Shown here piece by piece: positions 11,704-19,851 of a DNA stretch of 64,000 bases. The notes beneath the pieces are model-generated. The model made no database searches. It saw only the letters and a list, made by a program, of their open reading frames with translations, and had not been told where the DNA came from. The DNA lies in NCBI RefSeq assembly GCF_000381265.1, contig NZ_KB906267.1, forward strand, positions 1 through 64,000, written 5' to 3'. The translations under genes were made by a program, and so were the position numbers. The stretch comes from Curvibacter lanceolatus ATCC 14669 (GTDB taxonomy: Bacteria; Pseudomonadota; Gammaproteobacteria; Burkholderiales; Burkholderiaceae_C). Within the stretch, counting starts at the first letter, position 1. Each line of letters begins with the position of its first letter.

Positions 11704-11732
11704 TTGACCTGCATTAATGCGCAATGTAGATT
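11704..11732 (+). promoter_or_regulatory. Putative sigma-70 promoter of the LysR gene with internal palindrome
   Basis: A -35-like TTGACC (11704-11709) and a -10-like TAGATT (11727-11732) are spaced 17 bases apart. The perfect palindrome GCATTAATGC (11711-11720) lies in the spacer, where a bound repressor would block polymerase. Transcription would start close to the ATG at 11739, so the message could be leaderless; no Shine-Dalgarno sequence is visible before that ATG. Confidence 0.5.
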
Positions 11733-11738
11733 CTTGGC

Positions 11739-12722
11739 ATGGAAACTCGCCACCTCGAGGCCTTTTCGGCCGTCATGTCCAGCGGCAGCATCACCGGTGC
11801 TGCACGCTTGTTGGCGCGTTCGCAACCAGCCGTCACCCGGCTGATCCAGGAGCTGGAGGCCGAAATCGGCCACCCTCTCTTCCAGCGCCATGGCCCCCGC
11901 GTCACGCCCACCGAGCACGGTTTTGGCCTGCGCGGCGATGTGGAACGGGCCCTGGCCGGCCTGCGCCAGGTCGGTGAACGGGCGCGCCAGATCGCCAGCC
12001 GCGAGCTGCCGGCCCTGGAAGTGGCTGCCACCTCCGCCCTGGCCCTGGGCCTGCTGCCCCCCGCCCTGGCCCACCTGGAGCAAGGCCTGGGCCCCAGCCC
12101 GCTGCAATTGCGCACCAGCGTGCCCGAGCAGGTGCTGCAGGCGGTGCTGGGCGGCGAGGTCGATCTTGGCCTGTGCAGCCTGCCCCTGGAGCACCGGGGC
12201 CTGCAGGTGCACTGGATCGGGCAACTGCCCTGCGTGGCGGTGTTGCCGGCCGACGATGAGCTGGCCCGGCTCGCGGTGGTGCCCTTGCAAGCCTTGGGGC
12301 AGCGCCGGCTCATCACCATGGGCAACCCTTACCGGCTGCGCCATCGCCTGGAACACGCGCTGGGACCGACGCAGCAGCCTGCACTCATCGAAACCAATGC
12401 CTCGGCCAGCGCGCTGGCCCTGGTGCAGGCCGGGCTGGGCGTGGCCGTGCTGGAGCCGCTGACCCCGCACGGCCTGCAGTCGGCCGCCGTGGCCGTGCGC
12501 CCGCTGGACACAGAGGTGCCTTTCTTCTTTGGCGTGATCACCCTGCCGACCCGCCCGGTGGCACCGGCCCAGCAGCAGCGCACCGAAGCGCTGGTGCAGG
12601 CCCTGCTGGAGCAGGCCCGACGTCTGCCGGGCTTCCAGGAACACCCGCCCTCGGCCCACGCCCACCTCCTCGACGCGGACCATGGCCTGCCGGCCAGGAC
12701 CACAGAGCCTGTTTCACTTTGA
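11739..12722 (+). CDS. LysR-family transcriptional regulator
   Basis: A 327-residue LysR-type regulator. The N-terminal winged helix-turn-helix (about 3-60) reads LEAFSAVMSSGSITGAARLL, then SQPAVTRLIQELEAEIG and LFQRHGPRVTPTE. A periplasmic-binding-like effector domain follows (about 90-300). It is the first gene of the run: the stop is 16 bases before the flavoprotein start, in the same direction, so regulator and transport genes are probably co-transcribed. That differs from the common divergent LysR arrangement. The effector is unknown; a substrate or product of the downstream importer pathway is the obvious candidate. Confidence 0.92.
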   Translation: METRHLEAFSAVMSSGSITGAARLLARSQPAVTRLIQELEAEIGHPLFQRHGPRVTPTEHGFGLRGDVERALAGLRQVGERARQIASRELPALEVAATSALALGLLPPALAHLEQGLGPSPLQLRTSVPEQVLQAVLGGEVDLGLCSLPLEHRGLQVHWIGQLPCVAVLPADDELARLAVVPLQALGQRRLITMGNPYRLRHRLEHALGPTQQPALIETNASASALALVQAGLGVAVLEPLTPHGLQSAAVAVRPLDTEVPFFFGVITLPTRPVAPAQQQRTEALVQALLEQARRLPGFQEHPPSAHAHLLDADHGLPARTTEPVSL

Positions 12723-12738
12723 CAAGAAGGTTTCAAAT

Positions 12739-14280
12739 ATGAGCACCTCAACCCCCTCTCTCGCCGGTTCCGGCGCAGCTTCACCCACCGGCCTGCCCGC
12801 CCTGGAGGCGCGCCTGAAGCAGGATCTGCAGTGGCTGTGCCTGCCCGCCAAGCCCTGGGTGCCCCAGCAGGCTGACCCCGAGGTGCTGGACGTGGCCATC
12901 ATCGGCGGCGGCATGGCCGGCTTGGCCCTGTCGGCCTCGCTGCGCCACCTGGGCATCCGCAACCGCATCTATGACCAGTCGCCGGCCGGCTTCGAAGGCC
13001 CCTGGGCCACGACGGCGCGCATGGAAACCCTGCGCTCGCCCAAGGAGCTGACCGGCCCGGCGCTGGGCCTGCCCGCCCTGACCTTCCGCGCCTGGTTCGA
13101 GGCCCAGTTCGGCCTGGACGCCTGGAACGCACTCGACAAGATCCCGCGCCTGCAATGGGCCGACTACCTGCGCTGGTACCGCCAGGTGCTGGATCTGGAG
13201 GTGCTCAACCAGCACCGGGTGAGCGATGTGCTGCCGCAGGCCGACGGCACGGTGCAGATCGAACTGCAAGACCAACGCCAGACACCCGCCCGCGCCCTGA
13301 CCGTGCGGGCCCGCCACCTGGTGCTGGCCACCGGGCGTGACGGCCTGGGCGGCGCCTGGGTGCCGGCCTGGGCGCACCAGGTGCCGCGCGACCGCTGGGT
13401 GCACTCCTCCGACGTCTGGGACGGCGAGCGCATGCGCGGCCTGCGCGTGGCCGTGGTGGGCGGCGGCTCGTCGGCCATGGACGTGGCCGCCACGGCGCTG
13501 GAATCGGGCGCACAGCGGGTCGACCTGCTGATCCGCCGCGCTGATCTGCCCCGCATCAACAAGGGCAAGGGCGCCGGCCACCCGGGCATGGTGCATGGCT
13601 ACCCAAGCCTGCCGGACGAGTGGAAGTGGCGCTTTCGCCACTACATCAATGTGCAGCAGGTGCCGCCGCCGCACGGCAGCACGCTGCGGGTGTCGCGCCA
13701 CGCCAACGCCCACTTCCACCTGGGCACGCCCATCCAGGGCGTGAGCCAGCGCAGCGACGGTTCGCTGCGGGTGGACACGGCCAAGGGCCCGCTGGCGGCC
13801 GATGTGCTGATCTTCAGCACCGGTTTCCGCACCGACTGGAGCCTGCGCCCCGAGTACGCCCGCCTGGCGCCCCATGTGCGCACCTGGCAAGACCGTTTCA
13901 CCGCCCCGGCTGGGCAGGAAGACAGCGAACTTGACCAATCGCCCGACCTGGGCCCGCTGTTCGAGTTCCAGCAACGCACGCCGGGCAGCCTGCCGGGCCT
14001 GGAGCGGGTGCACTGCTTCTGCTATGCGGCTGCGCTGTCGCAAGGCGCGGGCGCGGGCGACATCCCACAGATCAGCGAAGGCGCCCAGCGCCTGGCGCGC
14101 GGCCTGGCCGCGCAGTTGCTGAGCGAAGACGCCGCGCAACACTTTGCCACCATGGAGGCCTTTGCCGACCCCGAGCTGGACGGCCAGGAATGGACCCCGG
14201 CCCCTGCCCTGCCCCCGTATGAAGAGGTGGACAGCGCGGCCGCCCCCAGCGCGCCTTCAGCCTCGGCGATCCCGGCATGA
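12739..14280 (+). CDS. FAD/NAD(P)-dependent oxidoreductase, flavin-monooxygenase-like
   Basis: A 513-residue two-dinucleotide-binding flavoprotein. The FAD site is VAIIGGGMAGLALSAS (about 52-67) and the NAD(P)H site VAVVGGGSSAMDVAATALE (about 237-255). A third conserved block, VLIFSTGFRTDW, is typical of flavin-containing and Baeyer-Villiger-type monooxygenases. I do not see the strict FxGxxxHxxxW/Y fingerprint, so the class is uncertain. The start at 12739 is supported by AAGAAGG at 12724-12730; upstream in-frame codons overlap the LysR gene. The stop overlaps the permease start (ATGA, 14277-14280), indicating translational coupling. Oxidation of the imported compound is a reasonable inference. 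Confidence 0.8.
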   Translation: MSTSTPSLAGSGAASPTGLPALEARLKQDLQWLCLPAKPWVPQQADPEVLDVAIIGGGMAGLALSASLRHLGIRNRIYDQSPAGFEGPWATTARMETLRSPKELTGPALGLPALTFRAWFEAQFGLDAWNALDKIPRLQWADYLRWYRQVLDLEVLNQHRVSDVLPQADGTVQIELQDQRQTPARALTVRARHLVLATGRDGLGGAWVPAWAHQVPRDRWVHSSDVWDGERMRGLRVAVVGGGSSAMDVAATALESGAQRVDLLIRRADLPRINKGKGAGHPGMVHGYPSLPDEWKWRFRHYINVQQVPPPHGSTLRVSRHANAHFHLGTPIQGVSQRSDGSLRVDTAKGPLAADVLIFSTGFRTDWSLRPEYARLAPHVRTWQDRFTAPAGQEDSELDQSPDLGPLFEFQQRTPGSLPGLERVHCFCYAAALSQGAGAGDIPQISEGAQRLARGLAAQLLSEDAAQHFATMEAFADPELDGQEWTPAPALPPYEEVDSAAAPSAPSASAIPA

Positions 14281-15251
14281 GCGGCTGGCTGCTGCGCCGC
14301 GTCGGCCAGGCCGCCTTGGTGGTGCTGGCCATGACGGTGATCGTGTTCGTGGGCCTGCACGCCGTGGGCAACCCGGTCGACATCCTGATCGGTGACGACC
14401 TGAACCAGCAGGAACGCCTGCAGGCCATCGCCCGCCTGGGCCTGGACCAGCCGCTGTGGCGGCAGTACCTGGCCTTTGTCGACGGCGCCCTGCATGGCAG
14501 CCTGGGGCGCAGCTTTGTGTACCAGGAAGACGCCTTCCACCTGATCCTGCAGCGCCTGCCCGCCACCCTGGAGCTGGCAGTGTCGGCCTTGCTGCTGGCG
14601 GTGCTGATCGGTGTGCCCCTGGGGCTGGTGGCCGGCATGTGGCCCGAGCACCCGCTCTCCAAGGCCTTGATGGCGGGCTCGATCGTGGGCTTTTCGCTGC
14701 CCGCCTTCTGGGTGGCGCTGATGCTGATCATGGTGTTCAGCGTGCAACTGGGCTGGCTGCCGGCCAGCGGCCGCGGGGCCACCCGGGAGTGGCTGGGGGT
14801 GGCCTGGTCCTGGCTCACGCTGGACGGGCTGCAGCACCTGGTGCTGCCGGCTGTCAACCTGGCGCTGTTCAAGATCTCGCTGGTGCTGCGCCTGACCCGG
14901 GCCGGCGTGCGCGAGGTGCTGCCGCAGGATTTTGTGAAATTTGCCCGCGCCAAGGGCCTGTCGCCCGCCCGGGTGCTGGTGTGGCACGTGCTGCGCAATA
15001 CCCTGATCCCGCTGGTGACGGTGCTGGGCCTGGAGTTGGGCTCGACCATCGCGTACGCGGTGGTCACCGAAAGCATTTTTGCCTGGCCCGGCGCCGGCAA
15101 GCTGATCCTGGACAGCATCAACTCGCTGGACCGCCCCGTGGTGGTGGCCTACCTGATGGTGGTGGTGCTGATCTTCGTCACCCTGAACCTGCTGGTGGAC
15201 GTGCTCTACAAGCTGCTGGACCCGCGCGTGCGGCTGGAGGGCGCGGCATGA
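14277..15251 (+). CDS. ABC transporter permease, dipeptide/oligopeptide type (DppB-like)
   Basis: Integral membrane subunit of a peptide/nickel-type importer (324 residues, about six transmembrane helices). The N terminus MSGWLLRRVGQAALVVLAMTVIVFV is the first helix. The DppB-family pattern is clear: DQPLWRQYLAFVDGALHG near residue 60, and the cytoplasmic loop that contacts the ATPase is VREVLPQDFVKFARAKGL. Its start overlaps the flavoprotein stop, and its stop overlaps the next permease start (15248), so the subunits are translationally coupled. Confidence 0.93.
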   Translation: MSGWLLRRVGQAALVVLAMTVIVFVGLHAVGNPVDILIGDDLNQQERLQAIARLGLDQPLWRQYLAFVDGALHGSLGRSFVYQEDAFHLILQRLPATLELAVSALLLAVLIGVPLGLVAGMWPEHPLSKALMAGSIVGFSLPAFWVALMLIMVFSVQLGWLPASGRGATREWLGVAWSWLTLDGLQHLVLPAVNLALFKISLVLRLTRAGVREVLPQDFVKFARAKGLSPARVLVWHVLRNTLIPLVTVLGLELGSTIAYAVVTESIFAWPGAGKLILDSINSLDRPVVVAYLMVVVLIFVTLNLLVDVLYKLLDPRVRLEGAA

Positions 15252-16174
15252 GCCTCATCACACGCCAAGTCACCTCAACATCGGCCAGCCCACGGCGCGA
15301 GCACTCGATCTGGTGCCGCATGGCCGCCGACTTTGCCCGCTCGCGCATCGCCCTGGCCGGCCTGCTGTTGCTCGCCGCCGTGCTGCTGGTGGCCCTGGTG
15401 GCCCCCTGGATCACGCCGCAGAACCCCTACGACCTGATGCAGCTCGACGTGCTGGACGCCCGCCTGCCCCCGGGCAGCCCGCAGGGCAGCGGCCAGTACA
15501 CCTACTGGCTGGGCACCGACGGCCAGGGGCGCGACCTGTACTCGGCCATCGTCTACGGCCTGCGCATCAGCCTGCTGGTGGGCGTGGGCTCGGCGGCCGT
15601 GGCGGCGGTGGTGGGCACGCTGATGGGCCTGCTGGCCGCTTACGCGGGTGGGCGCATCGACGCGCTCATCATGCGCCTGGTCGACCTGCTGCTGTCTTTC
15701 CCCACCCTGCTGATGGCCTTGATGATCCTGGCCTGGACCGGCAAGGGCGTGGGCAATGTGGTGCTGACCTTGGTGCTGCTCGAATGGGCCTATTACGCCC
15801 GCACCGCGCGCGGCCAGGCACTGGTGGAGGCGCGGCGCGACTACGTGGAGGCGGCGCGCGGCCTGGGCCTGCCCGACTGGCGCATCCTGCTGGGCCACAT
15901 CCTGCCCAACTGCCTGCCACCCCTGCTGGTGATCGGTGCGCTGCAGGTGGCTCGCGCCATCACGCTGGAGGCCACCTTGTCCTTTCTGGGCCTGGGGGTG
16001 CCGATCACCGAGCCCTCGCTGGGGCTGCTGATCTCCAACGGCTACCAGTACCTGCTGTCCAATGAATACTGGATCAGCGTGTTTCCGGGCCTGGCCCTGC
16101 TGGCCACCATCGTGGCCATCAACCTGGTGGGGGATCAGTTGCGCGATGTGCTCAACCCCCGCCTCATGAAGTGA
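15248..16174 (+). CDS. ABC transporter permease, dipeptide/oligopeptide type (DppC-like)
   Basis: Second membrane subunit of the importer, 308 residues. It has the DppC-type N-terminal helix (RIALAGLLLLAAVLLVALVAPW), the extracellular WLGTDGQGRDLYSAIVYG block, and the EAA-type ATPase-contact loop ARRDYVEAARGLGLPDWRIL. The C-terminal LIPN-like segment and LSFLGLGVPITEPSLG are characteristic. ATG start at 15248 overlaps the previous stop by 4 bases. Works with the DppB-like subunit as a heterodimeric channel in the inner membrane. Confidence 0.93.
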   Translation: MSLITRQVTSTSASPRREHSIWCRMAADFARSRIALAGLLLLAAVLLVALVAPWITPQNPYDLMQLDVLDARLPPGSPQGSGQYTYWLGTDGQGRDLYSAIVYGLRISLLVGVGSAAVAAVVGTLMGLLAAYAGGRIDALIMRLVDLLLSFPTLLMALMILAWTGKGVGNVVLTLVLLEWAYYARTARGQALVEARRDYVEAARGLGLPDWRILLGHILPNCLPPLLVIGALQVARAITLEATLSFLGLGVPITEPSLGLLISNGYQYLLSNEYWISVFPGLALLATIVAINLVGDQLRDVLNPRLMK

Positions 16175-16179
16175 ACGCC

Positions 16180-17217
16180 ATGGCTTCCAATCATTCGACA
16201 GACGCCGGCGACATCACGCTGGAGGTGCGCGACCTGCACACCTGTTTCCACACCCGCGAAGGGGTGCTGCCGGTGGTGGACGGGGTGTCCTTCACGCTGC
16301 GGCGCGGCCAGGTGCTGGGCCTGGTGGGCGAATCGGGCTCGGGCAAGTCGGTCACCGGCTTTTCCATCATGGGCCTGATCGACCCGCCCGGCCGGGTGGA
16401 AAGCGGGCAGTTGCTGTTCCAGGGCCGCGAATTGCGCGCGCTGAGCCCGCGCGAGCGGCGCAGCCTGCAGGGCGACCGCATGGCCATGATCTTTCAAGAC
16501 CCCATGGCCACGCTGAACCCGGTGCTGGACATCGCCACCCAGATGATCGAGGCAGTGCAGGCGCACCGCCGCGTGAGCCGGGCCCAGGCGCGGCAACTGG
16601 CCCGCGACACCCTGGCCAGCATGGGCATTCCCAGCCCCGACGAACGCCTGGACGCCTACCCGCACCAGCTCTCGGGCGGCATGCGCCAACGCGTGGCGAT
16701 TGCCATCGCGCTGCTGCACGGGCCCGACCTGATCATTGCCGACGAACCCACCACCGCCCTGGATGTGACCCTGCAGGCGCAAATCCTGTCCGAGGTGCAG
16801 GCCCTGGTGCGCGAGCGCGGCACGGCGCTGATCTGGATCAGCCACGACCTGTCGGTGGTGGCCGGCCTGGCCGACCAGATCGCGGTGATGTACGCCGGGC
16901 GCATCGTGGAGCACGGCACGGTCGACCAGGTGCTGGACCACCCCCAGCACCCCTACACCCAGGGCCTGATCGGCAGCCTGCCCAGCGCCAACCAGCGCGG
17001 CACACGGCTGCGCCAGATCAGCGGCATGGCCCCCAGCCTGCTCGACATGCCCGCCGGCTGCGCCTTTGCCCCACGCTGCCCCCGAGCCAGCGCCACCTGC
17101 CAGCAAGCCCGGCCTGACATCAGCCAGCCGCGCCCCGAGGCGGCGGACCACGCCGTGCGTTGCCACCACCCAGGCGCCGCCCCTGCGGCCAGCCTCTCTC
17201 CCGAGGTCGCTGCATGA
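16180..17217 (+). CDS. ABC transporter ATP-binding protein (DppD-like)
   Basis: ATPase subunit of the peptide-type importer, about 345 residues. Walker A is GESGSGKS, signature LSGGMRQRV, Walker B LIIADEPTTALD and the H-loop ISHDLSVVAG. The C-terminal oligopeptide/dipeptide extension (HPYTQGLIGSLP, then CAFAPRCPRASATC) has the cysteines that bind a cluster in some homologues. Two starts are possible: GTG at 16171, overlapping the permease stop as GTGA, or ATG at 16180; I list the ATG. Its stop overlaps the next gene (17214), continuing the tightly packed operon. Confidence 0.92.
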   Translation: MASNHSTDAGDITLEVRDLHTCFHTREGVLPVVDGVSFTLRRGQVLGLVGESGSGKSVTGFSIMGLIDPPGRVESGQLLFQGRELRALSPRERRSLQGDRMAMIFQDPMATLNPVLDIATQMIEAVQAHRRVSRAQARQLARDTLASMGIPSPDERLDAYPHQLSGGMRQRVAIAIALLHGPDLIIADEPTTALDVTLQAQILSEVQALVRERGTALIWISHDLSVVAGLADQIAVMYAGRIVEHGTVDQVLDHPQHPYTQGLIGSLPSANQRGTRLRQISGMAPSLLDMPAGCAFAPRCPRASATCQQARPDISQPRPEAADHAVRCHHPGAAPAASLSPEVAA

Positions 17218-18251
17218 GCACACCGTCATTCAACATGCCTCTTGAGACTCCGCCGCCCCTGGTCGCCCTGCGCGACATCCGTCAGCACTTCGGCCAGCGC
17301 GCCCCGCGCGGCTGGCTGGGGCGTGGCCTGGACCGCCTGCTGCCGCCCGCGCCGCCCCGCATCACCCGCGCCGTCGATGGCGTGAGCCTGAGCGTGCAGG
17401 CCGGCGAGGTGGTGGGCGTGGTGGGTGAATCGGGCTGCGGTAAATCCACCCTGGGCCGCATCGCGGCCGGCCTGCTGCGGCCCACGGCCGGCGAGGTGCA
17501 GGTGCTTGGGCAATCGCTGGAGGCCCTGAACCCAGCCGAGCGCCTGGCCGCCCGGCTGCGCGTGCAGATGGTGTTCCAGGACCCCAACGCCAGCCTGAAC
17601 CCGCGCCTGCGCGTGTCGCGCATCGTGGGCGAGGCGCCGCGCCACCACGGCCTGACCGATGCCGCCGGGCTGGACGACTATGTGTGCGCCCAGTTGCAGC
17701 GCGCAGGTCTTGACCCCAGCCTGCGCCACCGCTACCCGCACCAGTTCAGCGGCGGGCAGCGCCAGCGCATCGGCATCGCCCGCGCCCTGGCGGTGCAGCC
17801 GGCCATGCTGGTGTGCGATGAGGCGGTGGCCGCGCTGGATGTGTCGATCCAGGCCCAGATCCTGAACCTGTTCATGGACCTGCGCGACCAGCTGGGCCTG
17901 GCCTACCTGTTCATCAGCCACGATCTGGGCGTGATTCACCACCTGTGCGACCGGGTGGTGGTGATGTACCTGGGCCGGGTGGTCGAGACCGCCTCGGCCG
18001 AAGAGCTGTTTGCCCGGCCGGCCCACCCCTACACCCAGGCCCTGCTGGCCGAAATCCCTGACGTCGCCCAGCGGCGCACCCGCTTCACCGCCCTGGCTGG
18101 CGAAATCCCCAGCCCGCTGGCACCGCCGCCGGGCTGCCATTTCCACCCGCGCTGCCCCCAGGCCACCGAGCGCTGCCGCACCGAAGCGCCCACGCTGCGG
18201 GGCATTGCGGTGCGCCATGAGGTGGCCTGCCACCTGCACGACACGGTCTGA
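17214..18251 (+). CDS. ABC transporter ATP-binding protein (DppF-like)
   Basis: Second ATPase subunit, 345 residues. Walker A GESGCGKSTLG, signature FSGGQRQRIGIARAL, Walker B MLVCDEAVAALD, and H-loop FISHDLGVI. The N terminus has the longer Oligo-peptide ATPase leader (VALRDIRQHFGQRAPRGWLG) and the C terminus CHFHPRCPQATERC. Completes a full two-permease, two-ATPase peptide-type system with the binding protein that follows 28 bases downstream. Confidence 0.93.
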   Translation: MSTPSFNMPLETPPPLVALRDIRQHFGQRAPRGWLGRGLDRLLPPAPPRITRAVDGVSLSVQAGEVVGVVGESGCGKSTLGRIAAGLLRPTAGEVQVLGQSLEALNPAERLAARLRVQMVFQDPNASLNPRLRVSRIVGEAPRHHGLTDAAGLDDYVCAQLQRAGLDPSLRHRYPHQFSGGQRQRIGIARALAVQPAMLVCDEAVAALDVSIQAQILNLFMDLRDQLGLAYLFISHDLGVIHHLCDRVVVMYLGRVVETASAEELFARPAHPYTQALLAEIPDVAQRRTRFTALAGEIPSPLAPPPGCHFHPRCPQATERCRTEAPTLRGIAVRHEVACHLHDTV

Positions 18252-18279
18252 ACCACCCACCCCACCCGGAAAGACGCCC

Positions 18280-19848
18280 ATGAAAACCACCCTCACCGCC
18301 TTGGCCCTGGCCGCCAGCCTGGCCGGCCCCCTGGCCGGCGCGCAAACCCTGTCGATCGGCTATGCCGACCCGCTGTCGTCGCTGGACCCGCAGCTCAACA
18401 ACCACGCGGGCGACCGCTCGCTGGCGCTGCACTTCTGGGATTCGATCATCAACTCGCGTGATGGCGGCAAGCTGGAGCCCGCCCTGGCCAGCAGCTGGAA
18501 GAGCCTGGACGAGCGCACCTGGGAGTTCAAGCTGCGCACCGACATCAAGTGGCAGGACGGCACGCCCTTCACGGCCGACGACATCGTGTTCTCGTTCCAG
18601 CGCGCCCGCAACGTGCCGGGCAGCGTGGCCTCGTACACCGGGGCGCTGCGCTCGGTCGAATCGGCCACGGCCCGCGATGCCCACACCGTGGTCATCAAGA
18701 CCACCACCCCCAACCCCATGCTGCCGCTGGAGATCGCCTCGGTCTACATCGTGAGCAAGCACGTGGGCGAGAAATCCAAGACCGAGGACTACAACGCCGG
18801 CCGCGCCATGGTGGGCACGGGGCCGTACAAATGGGTCTCGCACGTGCCGGGCGACCGCACGGTGTTCGAGCGCAGCCCCAGCTACTGGGGCCCCAAGCCT
18901 GAGTGGGAGAAGGTGAACTACCGCTTCATCAACAACGGGGCGGCACGCACGGCCGCCCTGCTGGCCGGCGATGTGGACGTGATCGACAAGGTGGCCGTCA
19001 CCGATGTCGAGAAGCTGCGCAAGAACCCGGGCTTCAGCGTCTACACCTACCCGGGCCTGCGGGTGCTGCTGGTGCAGCCCAGCTTCCGCGCCGGCCCCAA
19101 TGAGTTCATCACCGACAACGCCGGCAAGCCGCTGGCACAGAACCCGCTGCTCGATGTGCGGGTGCGCCAGGCCCTGTCGCTGGCCATCAACCGCAAGGCG
19201 ATTGCCGACCGCATCCTGCAAGGCACGGTGACAGTGGCCAACCAGTGGATGCCCAAGGGCAGCTTCGGCTTCAACCCCGACATCCCCGAGATCGCCAATG
19301 ACCCCGAGCAGGCCAAGAAGCTGCTGGCCGCGGCCGGCTTTCCGCAGGGCTTCCAGATCAGCATCCATGTGCCTGGCGACCGCTACCCGCAAGGCCCCGA
19401 GACCGCCCAGGCGGTGGCCCAGTTCTGGAGCCGCATCGGCGTCAAGACCAAGGTCGAGGTGGTGCCCTGGTCGGTGTACGCCGGCAAGGCCAACAAGAAC
19501 GAGTACGCGGTGAGCGTGCTGGCCTGGGGCAACGGCACTGGCGAAGCCAGCTACGGCCTGCTGAACGCCTTTGCCAGTGCGGACGCCAAGCGCGGCCGTG
19601 GCGCCTCGAACTGGGGCCGTTACAGCAATGAATCGGTCGACAAGTCGCTCGATGCCGCCACGGTCGAATTCGACGCCCGGCGCCGCGAAGCCATCCTGCG
19701 CCATTCGGCCAAGCTGGTGACCGACGATGTGGGCGCCATCCCGCTGTTCCACTACCAGAACATCTGGGCCGCCAAGAAGGGCCTGAAGGTGGTGCCGCTG
19801 CTGAGCGACCGCACCACCGCCATGCAGGTCAGCCGCGTGGGCAAGTAA
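18280..19848 (+). CDS. ABC transporter substrate-binding protein, family 5 (peptide type)
   Basis: Periplasmic receptor of the importer, 522 residues. The signal peptide is MKTTLTALALAASLAGPLAGAQ, with probable cleavage after AGA. SBP_bac_5 features include LEPALASSWKSLDERTWEF, FELR-like KWQDGTPFTADDIVFSFQRA, and VRQALSLAINRKAIADRILQG. Family 5 proteins bind peptides, but also nickel, opines, glutathione and other amphipathic solutes, so the ligand cannot be assigned. The protein resembles what I recall as a KPN_01854-type subgroup whose genes sit beside CMD/AhpD genes, as here. That recollection needs a profile search. Confidence 0.92.
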   Translation: MKTTLTALALAASLAGPLAGAQTLSIGYADPLSSLDPQLNNHAGDRSLALHFWDSIINSRDGGKLEPALASSWKSLDERTWEFKLRTDIKWQDGTPFTADDIVFSFQRARNVPGSVASYTGALRSVESATARDAHTVVIKTTTPNPMLPLEIASVYIVSKHVGEKSKTEDYNAGRAMVGTGPYKWVSHVPGDRTVFERSPSYWGPKPEWEKVNYRFINNGAARTAALLAGDVDVIDKVAVTDVEKLRKNPGFSVYTYPGLRVLLVQPSFRAGPNEFITDNAGKPLAQNPLLDVRVRQALSLAINRKAIADRILQGTVTVANQWMPKGSFGFNPDIPEIANDPEQAKKLLAAAGFPQGFQISIHVPGDRYPQGPETAQAVAQFWSRIGVKTKVEVVPWSVYAGKANKNEYAVSVLAWGNGTGEASYGLLNAFASADAKRGRGASNWGRYSNESVDKSLDAATVEFDARRREAILRHSAKLVTDDVGAIPLFHYQNIWAAKKGLKVVPLLSDRTTAMQVSRVGK

Positions 19849-19851
19849 GCC

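Noticed and set aside
11679-12683. A 334-codon minus-strand frame opposite the LysR gene
   Set aside because: No conserved sequence; the LysR helix-turn-helix and effector domain on the plus strand are clear.
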